A stretch of 64,000 nucleotides of DNA from the NCBI GenBank assembly GCA_947683425.1, contig CANTUQ010000020.1, positions 124,001 to 188,000 on the forward strand, given 5' to 3'. Each line of letters opens with the position of its first letter. The stretch's first letter is position 1. The position numbers and the translations under genes are program-made. This document shows, piece after piece, positions 24,131 to 35,090 of the stretch. The notes beneath the pieces were generated by a model, which did not search any database, was not told the origin of the DNA, and saw only the letters and a list, made by a program, of their open reading frames with translations. This DNA is from Excoecaria cochinchinensis (Eukaryota; Streptophyta; Magnoliopsida; Malpighiales; Euphorbiaceae).

Positions 24131-26244
24131 GCGGTGTGCTTGCCATTAATTTGTGCCTTGATGTACAGCGGTCGGTTGTGATTGCAGCCCTCATTTAGTA
24201 GGTCAGCATCAAAAAACACCAATCTCTCCCCTGATCCCCCTTTAACAAGATCTAATAGCTCGGATGGAGAAATTGTGGTGCCCAAGGTAGATTCAATCAA
24301 AGCCTCAACAAACTTCTGTCTGTGGGATGCGGACTGCCTTAAAAGATCCCAAATAGATATTTGAGCCGTGGTCTTTTTTAACTGCTTTACTATGGGATTT
24401 TCTTTCGGCTCCTTCTCTGCAGGTGCTGGCACTGGGTCCTGCGACTTCTCAACTTCGGGGACCACTCTCCCACTTCTTGTTACTGCTCTAACCCTCTCCT
24501 CTTCATTTGAATCCCACGGATCCATGAACTTTCCATCTTTCTCCTCTTCATCTTCTTCTCCACTCTCACTAGTGGACAAACAGTCTATCGCTGCCACGGG
24601 CATCCCTTCTTCACTTGCCTCAGGGCGAGTGATAGCGACGTAATCATTTCCATATAAATCCTGAAAGATATACCATTCAGGTAGGCTTGACCCAATCATA
24701 AAGACAGGTGGTGACACAGCATTGTAGTTGGACTTCTTCTTGCTCTCTCTTCGTTCAGGATCAGTGATCTGCTTACTATCGATCAGATCCTGAAACTGGT
24801 GCCTTAGCCTTAGGCAATTATCTGTCAGATGCCCAGTATGTTGGTGAAAGGCACAGTATTCATTCTCCTTATGTCCCGGCTCCCCTTGGATCCTGGCTGG
24901 CCTGGGTGGCAGGGGTTGTAGCTTCCATTCTTTTACTAATCTCTTTAATACCAATGACAAAGGCCGACCATAATTTGAGAAGTACCTCTGATTCACACCT
25001 GTTGCTGACACCTCAGCTGTCTTCCCACTTCTATTACCACTACTAGAACTTGCGGACTTGGTTGCCCCTTGATTAGTATAGCCCTTCTTGGCATAAGCAT
25101 CACTACTTGCCCTCCTGGCCATGTATTCACCCTTTTCCTCTATGGCGATGTCCTTTAAGGACTCCTAATCCGTCAGCCCTTTCATTTTTAGTCCATCTCT
25201 CAGGTAGGGGCTAGCATTCCGAATGAAAAAATGGATCTGATAAGGAGTATCAGGTTTGTGCTTCATCTCCATAACTTGGTTCCTCCACCGAGTGAGGTAC
25301 TCATGAAAAGACTCCCCAGCCTTCTGTTGTAGCTGCTCCAAATCCTTTAACGTGATCTCCATTCGGGTACTGCAATCATATTACTTTAGGAACTCTTCAG
25401 TCAATAAGTCCCAATCTTCCTTAGACCTTCTGTCCAGCGCGTGGTACCAGTCAACGGCAGCCCCTGTGAGACTCAGGCAAAAGTATTCTATCTTTTGCTT
25501 CCTTGTTACAGTTGTTCCCTTCTGACCCTGTGCGCAGCAGGTCAGAAGTGCCATCAAACTAAGGAATATCATGCATTTTGAAGTTCTGAGGGATCAGACC
25601 ATCACAATCTAGCTCCCAATCTTCAGGGTTCATTCCCCTTCCTATAGTAACCATCCTTGTCATGGCCTCAACTTCTCCTCCATCTTCCTCCATATCGTAT
25701 CTTCTAGCTTGGGCAACTTCCCCTTTGCTACCATCCGTTCCTCTTGCTCCTCCCATAAGGCAACCTTAAATTTAGGGCCTTCTCTGCGCTCTACAGGTGC
25801 TAGCGCTCTTGGCTCAATAGCAGGTGGGTCAACTACTACTGGGGGATCCTCTCTTACAGCCCCTTGTTCATCTTGCCCCCTAATTGGAGCAGCAGCTTGT
25901 GGCCCAGCAAGTGGGGCTAGGGTAGTAGCCAGGATGCCCATCATTGCCATCATTCTAGCTTCAAACTCTTCCATTTTCCTCCCTACCTCTTCAGCGATCA
26001 ATGCCCGGGTTGTATCAGACCCACTTGATTGGTTAGTCATACTTGTATCAACTGATGACTCGAAAGACAATATCTCACTACCTTTTGAAAGAGAATCCGA
26101 ACTCTGATCTGACACTAGCTCTGATAATCCAAAGAGTGGATTCCTTCTTAGTCGACCATCAGGACCTCTAAACCATATGGATGAATCTATGATGGCTGTA
26201 AAATACACCATGCTAGGATGATGCATGATTAAAATGCGATGCAT
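24073..26244 (-). pseudogene. E3 gag (Tat-like)
   Basis: Minus strand. The N-terminal part, 25660-26244, starts with a 194-residue ORF. The conserved Gag domain continues in shifted frames at 25381-25572 (CLSLTGAAVDWYHALDRRSK), 25165-25362 (LEQLQQKAGESFHEYLTRWR) and 24073-25122. The last has a zinc-knuckle-like YCAFHQHTGHLTDNC and a long acidic C-terminal part leading into protease. At least three frame changes or stops (near 25660, 25560 and 25370) break it. Confidence 0.88.
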
Positions 26245-26961
26245 GGTCGTGCTGATGCAGCATAGACAAACACATGCAAGTAGATAGATCCTTCAAACCT
26301 TATCTCTCCTACACACGAGGTAGTGTAGTCTCTTTCCTAGGTGGGTTTTATCTAAGGGTTATCTGGGAACCCATTAGACGCATATGGTGCATGGTGGAAA
26401 ACTAGCAGCATAACATCTCTTGCCTAATGTACATACGCATGAGTGTTTGGCTATTATGTATTTAAACACCTCAATTAAATCAAGATGGGCCCACCGGGGC
26501 ATGAAAGCCTTTGATGAAAGACTATTTAATTTAACTGATTTTGTTCAATATATGATGGACCACGTAGCAAGCACGGGATTACGGTATATTTCATCTAGTG
26601 AAAGTATCTATTGACATTACATGAGCTTTGGTCAAAGGTAGTGATACTTTAGGGTTACCCAAGCATGGTCCCTGCCAATGGGTCTAGCTCATCATGATCA
26701 TAATGATCGATTGGGTCTCCATTTGATATACCATAAGGTATGAGGCTTGGGCTAGTGATTATCCTTAGCACTTCCCCATATTGAGTGAACGTAGGGTCGT
26801 GCTTTGGGAATGCACCGGGCTAGAAAAGGGACCAAACTAGCATAATCTAAGGCTCTAGCATGGATGCAATGTAGTTTCGAAAAAGGATGAAAATTTTTAA
26901 ACTAAAACTCAATTGTAAATTTTAACCAAGGTACTTTCAAAGCGAAGTCTCGAGTATTCTT
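26245..26961 (-). other. E3 leader between primer site and gag
   Basis: No supported coding sequence. The start of the 194-residue gag ORF (26244) defines its lower limit. Tat-type elements often have a long leader here. A shorter related leader appears in E5 at 46260-46350. Confidence 0.65.
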
Positions 26962-26977
26962 GCCAGTGGAGTCGCCA
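26962..26977 (-). other. Primer binding site of E3 (tRNA-Arg-like)
   Basis: Minus strand TGGCGACTCCACTGGC one base inside the LTR edge at 26979. This site is common in Tat-type plant elements. Confidence 0.8.
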
Positions 26978-26978
26978 C

Positions 26979-27017
26979 TGTGACACAGGCCGAACCTTGG
27001 GGCGCCCCGAAAGCCCG
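26979..27017 (-). mobile_element. Remnant (39 bp) of E3 5' LTR
   Basis: TGTGACACAGGCCGAACC and the following bases up to GCCCG match the edge of the 3' LTR at 8042. Similarity stops abruptly after AAGCCCG, where a different sequence begins. The rest of the LTR (over 2 kb) is missing from the window. Confidence 0.85.
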
Positions 27018-27025
27018 GATTTGCT

Positions 27026-27062
27026 CTCTGTCGCGATCGCGAGGATGTCGCACACGCGACAG
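27026..27062. repeat. TCGCGA palindromes at E8 edge
   Basis: CTCTGTCGCGATCGCGAGG and GTCGCACACGCGACAGAG form a compound inverted repeat of 37 bases, immediately after the broken E3 LTR. Confidence 0.75.
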
Positions 27063-27281
27063 AGATGCCATCTTGAAATTTTTTTTTCTCAATTAATACA
27101 CTAAATTAAACAAACTCCTATTCTTTCTAAATTACCTGTAAAATAAAAAAACCACTGTGTTAATAACATGTAAATTCAAAATACAAAAAGTAATAATTTA
27201 TATAATCTAATCTAAAATAACATAAAAAAAATATGTAGAAAGAAAATATAGTTAAGTAACCTAAATAAGAGACTAGACATA
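27063..27281. other. AT-rich tail of E8
   Basis: About 220 AT-rich bases after the end of the E8 gag (minus orientation). I see no gene, LTR edge or polypurine tract in it. Confidence 0.5.
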
Positions 27282-28448
27282 TTATGGCTTTATATGATCT
27301 CTAGGATTTTCCTTAGTATGACTTGGAAGACATCCTACATTTCTAGAAGGTAACGAACTAGCAAGTTGGCCTATTTGAACTTCAAGATTATGAATAGAGG
27401 CAGCATGATTTTTAGTAATTTGATCAATTTTCGCCTCAAGTTTCTTTTGACTATCATCTTGAGAATTCATCTTAAAATTAATTTCCTCAATAAACTTATC
27501 AATCATCCCTTCAAAAGCACCAAACCTATCTTGTTGTTGTTGGTATCCTACTCCCCTATTTTGGTTATTATTATTATTATTGCCCTATGACAAATTTGGA
27601 TGGTTTGTCCAACTAGGATTATAAGTATTAGAGTAAGGATTCCCACGCCCTTGGCCATAGATAAAATTAACTTGTTCCTCCTTACTAACCATTCCTAAAT
27701 TGCAATTTCCACTAATATGCCCTTGTTGACCACAAATATTACATGCAAGTGACGAATTACCTCCTATACTTAGGCTGTTAACTTTTTGAGTCAATGCCTC
27801 AATTGGGGCTTGTAAAGCTACCATGGAATCAACTGAATGCATTCCCCTAGGATTAGAATTAGATTCCTTTACTCTATCGGTTGGCCCCATGCAATTATTC
27901 ATTGCCATCTCTTCCAAAAGCTCAAAAGCAGTTTCAGTTGTTTTCCTCATCAAAGAACCACCAGCTACAGCATCTATAGTACCTCTTGTTGTTGGATTTA
28001 CACTATTGTAAAAAGTTTGCATCAAAAGCTCCCTTGGAAGGTTGTGGTGTGGACACATCCTTTGCAACTCTTTAAACCTTTCCCAAGCCTCATACAAAGA
28101 TTCATTGTCATTTTGAACAAAGGTTGTGATATCTTTTATAATCTTGGCTGTTTTGGCTAAGGGAAAATAGTTTGATAGAAAAGCTTGGGCCAATTGGTCC
28201 CAAGTGGTAATTGATCCCCTTGTAAGTGAATTCAACCAAGTTTTTGCTTTATCTTTCAAAGTGAAAAGGAAAAGCCTAAGCTTATTTGCATATGTCGAAA
28301 CACCATTGATTTTAAAAGTGTCACATATTTCAAGAAAATTTGTCAAATGAGCATTGGGATCCTCATTTGCCAAACCGTAAAACTTAATACTATTTTGAAT
28401 CATTTGTAAAAGTGAAGGGGATCCCACGAGGAATGTGATTTTGCACAC
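27282..28448 (-). pseudogene. E8 gag, Athila-like
   Basis: Minus strand. A 287-residue ORF (27585-28448) carries the retrotransposon Gag domain (EDPNAHLTNFLEICDTFKIN, then LRLFLFTLKDKAKTWLNSL and WDQLAQAFLSNYFPLAKTAK) and one intact zinc knuckle, CNICGQQGHISGNC. It continues after a stop at 27282-27506 (KMNSQDDSQKKLEAKIDQIT, IGQLASSLPSR). The E6 gag (47894-49390) has the same domain order. The first 10 or so residues are probably LTR or leader sequence fused on by deletion, because the start region reads like an LTR 3' end. Protease and later parts of pol are missing. Confidence 0.87.
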
Positions 28449-29920
28449 TATTACTACTCAATTTTAATTTTGTTTACAATTATCAAATTGTGGGAAAGTT
28501 GATTATAAACTGTACTAACATATAAACTAATTAGACCTAGTTATTGATAGTCAAAGAAGATAAAAGATGAATGATGATAAGTATAAAAATGGAACTTGAA
28601 TTGATTATTCTTGATTAATACTGTACTCTTGTCATGCAAGCCAAGTTGAATAAATTTCCTACTTACTCTCTCGACATAAATAGGATTGCCTACAACATGC
28701 ATATGTAATTCTAATTCACAACTTTCATTAATGGATTAGAAGATTAAACATGCAAATCTTAGGATTTGACGACAACCTATAACAACCATCTCAATATTAT
28801 GATTTCTCAAATAATATCTCAATGATGAATTTCCAATAGATTCAAATATGAATTTATCTCTCGACTAAACTCAAACTTGTAATAATCATGTATAAATTAC
28901 TAATAGAAAATTCTACATGCAAGATTACAAAATTGATATGAATAATTAAAACATAATATTAATGATGCAAGTTCTTAAAAACATCATAAAATAACTACAA
29001 AGAAGAAGAAAAAGATAAGACTTAGAAAAGGAGAACTCTCAACCCTTGTTCAATTCACCAAATGTAGTCTTCTTCCTTGCAAAATATCTTCCTTTCAATA
29101 CATGAATTCTACTTGAGAAAATTTACTAAGAAGAAAAACTGTTCTAAAGTTACAAAAATTTTTACTTAATAAAATGTTCAACTCCGTAAAAATTACAGTT
29201 AAACTAATATTTATAGATGATAATTTAAAGTTGGTGTCCCTTGGAGATGTCCCTTGAAAATGATTGTAATTGTTGGTGAAAAGAAATGACTTTTCAAGTG
29301 ACTTTTGGCTGAAAACTGCTCCAACGGTCGCCTCTGTCACGCTCGCGATAGAACACGGAATGCCATTCTCCTTTTCCTTTTCTCCCTTTCCTCTCGGTTT
29401 TCTCTCTGCAGGAGCACGACTCGTGCTCTCCTCTCCTACTCGTGGCCATCCATCCTAGTCGTGCTCATGCAGCACGTCTCAGCCTCCCTCTTCTTCTTCT
29501 CTTTCTTTCTGCTCTATCTCTGCCATGTACATCTGCATGACTCGTGCTCTAGAATTCGAGTCGTGCTCCTCCTGTTTTCTTCTCCATTCTGTTCTAGTCG
29601 TGCTCCCTTCTCCTAGTCAGATGCTTCCTTCCTTCTCTTCTTTCCTCCTTGCTTCTTCTTCTGCTCCCTCTGCCGTGTATATCCATCCGACTCGTGCTCC
29701 AGAATCCGAGTGGTGCTCTTCCCTCATCTGTCTTCTCTGATCTCGTGCTCCTCTCCACCATATATGCTTCTTTTCCTTCTTTTCACCTAAGTACACTAGT
29801 AAACACAAACAAACACAAAAACTAATGCGAATACTTGAAATATACACACAGTGACACACTTAATTTAATTAAATTAATACAAAACACATACTAAATTATA
29901 CCTCAATTAAGCTCCTATCA
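28411..29920 (-). mobile_element. E8 5' LTR (Athila-like or related)
   Basis: In element orientation it starts TGATAGGAGCTTAATTGAGG at 29920. It has a CACGACTCG palindrome cluster (29405-29745), a TGTCACGCTCGCGATAG unit (29334-29352), a TATA-like CTATAAATA (plus 29209-29217) and an AT-rich end with TCCTCGTGGGATC just before gag. No primer site lies between it and gag, which suggests a deletion at about 28411. No gene inside. Confidence 0.7.
29405..29745. repeat. CACGACTCGTGCTC palindrome cluster
   Basis: At least eight half or full units of AGCACGACTCGTGCT in a CT-rich background (for example 29411-29425, 29452-29470, 29537-29575, 29597-29605, 29686-29718). In element orientation it precedes the TATA-like box. 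Confidence 0.75.
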
Positions 29921-30193
29921 GTACATACATACATATAAACAGCTAAAATTAAAACTTTAAAACCAAAAGATCATTCATTCATAGAATAACAATATTCAAT
30001 TAAATAATTATTTTGATACCAACATAATTACATCAGTCAGAGATACATAGTGGAAGCTTAACAAAACTATATACAAGAGAGATCACTATTACAAAATAAT
30101 GATGATACAAAAAGAAACTAAGTCCTATCAACAATCCCACTTGTTGGCTTGACTGGCAGCGACTCTCCCAAAAGCTATACACCTTCCGCACCT

Positions 30194-30231
30194 GCACGGG
30201 TGAAAACACCGTGCTAAGCGATAACGGTTAG
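30194..30231 (-). repeat. Double hairpin of the LTR 3' half (E9 copy)
   Basis: Arms GCACGG / CCGTGC around GTGAAAACA (30194-30214), then CTAAGCGATAACGGTTAG (30214-30231; one arm base changed). Confidence 0.8.
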
Positions 30232-30499
30232 TGGGGAAAAAAATAACAATAATATGGAAGGCCATTCATAATGGTCGTCAAGGCAAATCACATACGTAAT
30301 GGCATATGCTGAAGATCATAAGATATAATCATAAACGAATCACATTCATCACCATTCAAAGGTTCAATAAACATATTCGTATGCCAACAGATTCATATGC
30401 TCATATTAGAGTCATTTAGATTCACGGACTTATATTCATATTAGGACAAATCATAACACCGGCTGACTCACAGTAGTGGACAATGAGTAAATGCGTAGC

Positions 30500-30711
30500 G
30501 GTACCTTACGAGTATGAATTGATGCATAGTGGTACCTTACGGGTATGAATCAAAAAAGAATATCACATTTTCTCTTTTCAAAACAATTTACAAAGGGATC
30601 TTAAACAAGATCCGTACACGTAGAAGTTCACGAGGAACTAAACGAGGACTTGATCAGGGTCAAAAAAAGTAAAGAGGCTGTAGCTAAAGTACTCTTTTAG
30701 GCAAGTCTAAC
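30500..30711 (-). repeat. Palindrome array (E9 copy)
   Basis: GGTACCTTACGAGTA and GGTACCTTACGGGTA (30500-30545), GGATCTTAAACAAGATCC (30596-30613), AGTTCACGAGGAACT (30625-30639, both arms changed relative to GGTTCGCGAGGAACC), CTTGATCAGGG (near 30649) and TTAGGCAAGTCTAA (30697-30710). Same order as 20882-21093. Confidence 0.85.
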
Positions 30712-30917
30712 TATCCACTAGACTGACTCTTGCAGGTCATGCATAATACAAATCATGCTCAAGGCATAACATATAATTCATCATGTAGAAATCATAATAT
30801 CGTTCATAGATATATGCATAATTATTCCCATAGAGTAGTAAAAACTCGTGAAGAAATGATACAAAAATCATTTTAGAAGAAAAGGGACAAAATCGAAAAA
30901 CAGGGCGAAAGTAGGTC

Positions 30918-31050
30918 ATTGTCGCGATTGCTACTAGTGTCGCACTCGCGACAGTGGCCGGATGGCCTTCGCGAGGGGAAGGGACTATCGCGATCGCGAC
31001 CAGTGTCGTGCTCGCGACAGTGGCCGATAGGCCTGCGCGAGGGGAAGGGC
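30918..31050. repeat. Tandem pair with TCGCGA palindromes
   Basis: Two copies of a roughly 68-bp unit; each carries ATCGCGAT or ACTATCGCGATCGCGAC, then CTCGCGACAGTGGCCG and GCGAGGGGAAGGG. CpG-rich in an AT-rich LTR. Confidence 0.8.
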
Positions 31051-31100
31051 TAAGAGCGAAGCGTGTGCGAGTCGTGAGACAACCTGCACGACCAATGAAG

Positions 31101-31200
31101 GTTGTTCACGACTCGTGAACAACGTTCACCACTCGTGAACAATGTTCATGATTCATGAATTGTGTTCACAACCCGTGAACATGGTTCACGACTCGTGAAC
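31101..31200. repeat. 20-bp tandem palindrome GTTCACGACTCGTGAAC
   Basis: Five units with an exact 20-bp period (31103, 31123, 31143, 31163, 31183). Units 1 and 5 are perfect 17-base palindromes around a central base; unit 3 is TTCATGATTCATGAA, changed on both sides. Related CACGAGTCGTG words follow at 31260-31290. Confidence 0.9.
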
Positions 31201-32430
31201 TCTCAGTCTCCCCTCTTGCCGACATATGATTCTGCTACGCTACTCGCGCATGCTAAGCTTCACGAGTCGTGCTGCCCAATCACGAGTCGAACGCCTTACA
31301 AACCAACAGAGCAATCTCGCGTAAAACTAGAATTTACCCTTCTGTCGCACTCGTGACAGCATTGCGATTTCCTATTTTCCAACAAAATGCATCCAACCCA
31401 GATTTCCAACCACAAAACCATTTTGATCCAAAATCAAACCAAACCTCATCTTACCTTCAAATAAGCCTTCCACCATCACATATAACATAAAAATAACTTA
31501 ATTCAACACTTTACACAATCAAAATCAAACATTATCAAAATCAAACAACTCAAAAACACAAACCAAAAAATTTACAGCAAATATTCATCAAACTCCAATA
31601 ATTGCTCAATACTTCAACATTCATGCATCATAACTCAAATCAATTAAATACCCATAACATTAACACTATAATATGCCTCGTCAAACATCAGTTTTTCGGA
31701 GATCACATGCAAAGGCATAAATCACCACATGAACATCAAACAATCAAATTCCAAACAAAACCCAAACAAAAGTCCCAAACTAAAATCCCAAACTTGTAAC
31801 TCCTATGCTCCAAATCAATGAGTACCACTCCCACTAGCCTTCTCCTTTCCCTTGGGATAGCGAGGAGGCTCAACTAACCGAGAACACCCAACAAAAACAC
31901 ACAAATACAAAACCTAAATTAAAACCCAATCTAAACAAAATAAGAACAACGGAATAAGAATATGAAGTAGATGAAGAACAAACCATAAAATACTTGAATC
32001 CAAGCTAAGGGAATGATCAATTTCCACCACCACACTTGAATCCAAACTAGGGCACCCAAGTGAAGAGAAAAGAGGAAGAAGATGAAGAGAGGAAGAGGAA
32101 ACGGGAAAGAGACAGCAATTTGTTGTTCTCATTTCTCTCTCCTTCTCTTTATTTCCTTTTTCCTAATTCCTAGCCACTTGTCACTCTTTGGTTGGTGGGA
32201 CTTGACCATTCACACCTAACAAACACACATGCTACTACACATAAGACAAACCCACATAGTTCACGCACTACAACCATATGGTCATGCACACACTAACACA
32301 ACCCCAATGCACATACACCCTACTAAAAAATATACACCCACATAATATTACAGCCCACAAAACATGCATTTTACCAAAAATGCCCTTGACACATGCCAAA
32401 ACTCCCACGCATGCACCCATACACATGACA

Positions 32431-33520
32431 AATATGGCTAAAACTAATAAGGGAGAATTGGAGTTTTATAGTGGAGCCTCGGCCAGTGTAAGTCGAGCTG
32501 AGACTCCATGACAGAGATCGACATCTTCTGTGCCACCTCCCCCACATCAACCCGAGTTTTTTACCATAATAACGGACTACATTAGACACTAAATCCATAT
32601 TGAGATGGAACAACATCAATAGCAACAGCCACAACAGCAGTACCAGTGTTGCCAGCAGCTCCAATACAGAGAAAGCCAATTCTGGAGCAGCTCAAAAAGA
32701 TGGGAGCTGAGGAGTTCTTTGGTAGAGAATCAGTGACTTCTGAATAAGTAGAAGAGTGGCTATTTCGCATTAAGAGATTGATCGAGATTCTCCATAGCAC
32801 TCCAGAAGAAAAGTTTGTGGGCACAGTGGCTTTACTCCAAGGTCTAGCCTACTTTTGGTGGGACTCAGTGAGAAAATATACTCCGGATGACTAGTTGAAT
32901 TAGGAGTTTTTCATCGATCAGTTTGAAAAGAAGTATATTGGTGCTGAATACAAAGCTGCAATGCAAGATGCCTTTTGGAAATTGAAGCAAGGCAACAGAA
33001 CAGTGGTGGAATATAAAAGAGAGTTTGAAAGATTGAGTGGCTGTCTTGAGGATGTACTGAGGACTGGGCCTAGATTGATAGAGAGGTTTGAGCGTGGCCT
33101 TCACAATAAAATCAAACAAATAGTCAGTGGCAAGGATCATCCAAACTTGAGATCTTTGGTTGCAGCAGCTATTAAAGTGGAAGCATCCCAGATGGATGAA
33201 GCAAAGAGACAGGCACGATTTCAACAGAAAAGGAAACCAGGCCAGTCCAGTGGAGCAGGAAGCCAGAGTAGGAGATCTAGAGGGCCACCATCCTAGAGTA
33301 GACCGGCTCGTAGTCAGAAGAAATTGGCCTGCAGTAATGTCCCAGCATCTTCTATAGGGAGTGCACCTAGAGGCAGAGGTAGAGAAGTGTCCCAGCAGTG
33401 TGACCATTGTGGTAGGTTGCACCTAGGCTAGTGTAGATACCTGTCAGGTGCATGTTTTAAGTGCTAGTCAAAGGAACATTTAGTCAAAGATTGCCCGGAG
33501 AAGTGCCACAGTCACTGACC
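32431..33520 (+). pseudogene. E7 gag (Tekay-like chromovirus)
   Basis: The plus-strand Gag domain spans about 32680-33300: GAEEFFGRESVTS, then LLQGLAYFWWDSVRKY, QFEKKYIGAEYKAA, LKQGNRTVVEYKREFERLSG and RFERGLHNKIKQIV. After a stop at 33295, a zinc knuckle region follows with CDHCGRLHLG and ACFKC...KEHLVKDC (33395-33500). Several TAG stops sit where Gln is expected (32892, 32901). No primer site or 5' LTR precedes it: the upstream side is cut near 32431 by E9. Confidence 0.88.
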
Positions 33521-33599
33521 TCCCCAGCACCAGGAGTAAGTTCTTCAGTACCTAGAGGGAGAGGCAGGGGGGTAGCCTCCCACACTACAGCCAGACCTC

Positions 33600-33877
33600 C
33601 ACCACCATCTTAGGGATAAAGTCGTCCTTCGGGTCAAGCATATGCAGTGAGGGCCCGTGATCAGGAGGATGCTCCAGATGTGATCGTAGGTAAATTTTCC
33701 ATATTTTCTGATTCAGTGTATGCACTTATAGATCCTGGGTCCACATATTCATATATCAGCACAGATATTGCACGGGGAAATGGTTTAGATAGTTCTACCC
33801 TAGATCATTATATCCTAGTGAGCAACCATTGGGTCGCAGTGTAATAGTGAATTGAGTGTATAGAAATTGTCCTATCA
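33600..33877 (+). pseudogene. E7 aspartic protease
   Basis: ORF 33647-33844 carries VYALIDPGSTYSYIS, the retropepsin active-site block in the DPGST form common in plant chromoviruses. It is followed after stops by the second conserved block (SILGMVWLATHHVLVNC, 33940-33990). It would cleave Gag-Pol. Confidence 0.82.
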
Positions 33878-35090
33878 GTGTACAGAACTGTGTTTTTTCT
33901 TGCCAATCTGATTGAATTACCCTTCAAAGAGTTTGATAGCATATTGGGAATGGTTTGGTTAGCCACTCATCATGTGTTGGTTAACTGTAAAAGAAATAGA
34001 CTGACCAATAAGATTTCAAATGATCGAGAGATAACAGTGGTGAGCCAAATACAAGACTATCTATCTGACGTCATCTTAGCCACAGCAGCAAAGCGGTTGA
34101 TCAGGAAAGGTTGTGAGGCATATTTATGCTATGCAGTGGAAGCAAAGAAGGGGACACCTAATCTATCAGACGTGCCTACAGTGTGTGAGTTCCTAGATGT
34201 ATTTCCAGAAGACCTTCCAGGCTTGCCATTTGATCGAGAGATTGAATTCTCCATTGATGTAGCCCCAAGAACTGCACCAATTTCCATTGCTCCATATAAA
34301 ATGGCGACAGTAGAGTTAAAAGAATTAAAGATTCAGCTACAAGAATTGCTTGAGAAAAGCTTCATAAGGCCTAGTGTATCTCCATGGGGAGCTCCAGTGT
34401 TGTTCGTGAAAAAGAAAGATGGAACTCTTCGATTGTGTATTGATTACAGGTAGCTGAATAAATTGACAATGAATAAATATCCTTTGCCACGTATTGAAGA
34501 TTTGTTTGATCAATTGAAGGGTACAGGTGTGTTTTCCAAGATTGACTTGAGATAGGGCTACCATCTGTTGAAAATTAAAGAAGCAAATGTGCCCAAGACA
34601 GCTTTTCGCACCAGATGTGGACACTATGAGTTCTTAGTGATGCCTTTTGGACTTACGAATGCACCAGTTGCTTTTATAGACCTCATGTATAGGATCTTCC
34701 ACCCATATTTAGATCAATTTGTAGTGGTCTTTAGTGATGACATCCTGGTGTATTCAAAGACTCCAGAAGAGCATGACAAGCATTTCACAATTATTTTGCA
34801 GACTCTCAGAGATAGGAAGCTATATGCCAAGTTCAGCAAGTGTGATTTCTGGTTCAATGAAGTGTCTTCCCTTGGCCATGTAGTGTCACCAGAAGGTATC
34901 AAAGTGGATCCAAGGAAGATCGAAGTAGTGTTGCAGTGGAGAACACCCAAGAATGTGACTGAAATTAAAAGCTTCTTGGGTTGAGCAGGTTACTACAGAA
35001 GGCTTGTTGAAGGTTTTTCTCTTATTGCAGCACCTTTAACATGCCTATTGCAAAAGAAGACGAAATTTGAATGGACAGAAAAGTATCTTG
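33878..35090 (+). pseudogene. E7 reverse transcriptase
   Basis: Plus strand, mostly one frame with stops. VPTVCEFLDVFPEDLPGLP (start of RT), VSPWGAPVLFVKKKDGTLR, VFSKIDLR, MPFGLTNAP, active site VVVFSDDILVYSK (34719-34757), LGHVVSPEGIKVDPRK and a connection segment ending KFEWTEKY near 35085. Stops at 34451 (Gln expected), 34553 and 34982. Right after KFEWTEKY the sequence jumps into the integrase zinc-binding region, so RNase H is absent. Confidence 0.92.

Larger units (their letters stand above)
29921..32430 (-). mobile_element. E9 LTR, chromovirus type, truncated
   Basis: Minus orientation, shown by the order of the double hairpin (30194-30231), palindrome array (30500-30711), palindrome clusters (30918-31370) and GA/CT-rich leader stretch (32045-32115), the same order as in the 19189 solo LTR. 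The left edge lacks the usual TGTAACACCCC end and abuts E8 at 29920, so it is cut there. The right edge may be ACATGACA at 32430. No gene. Confidence 0.75.
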
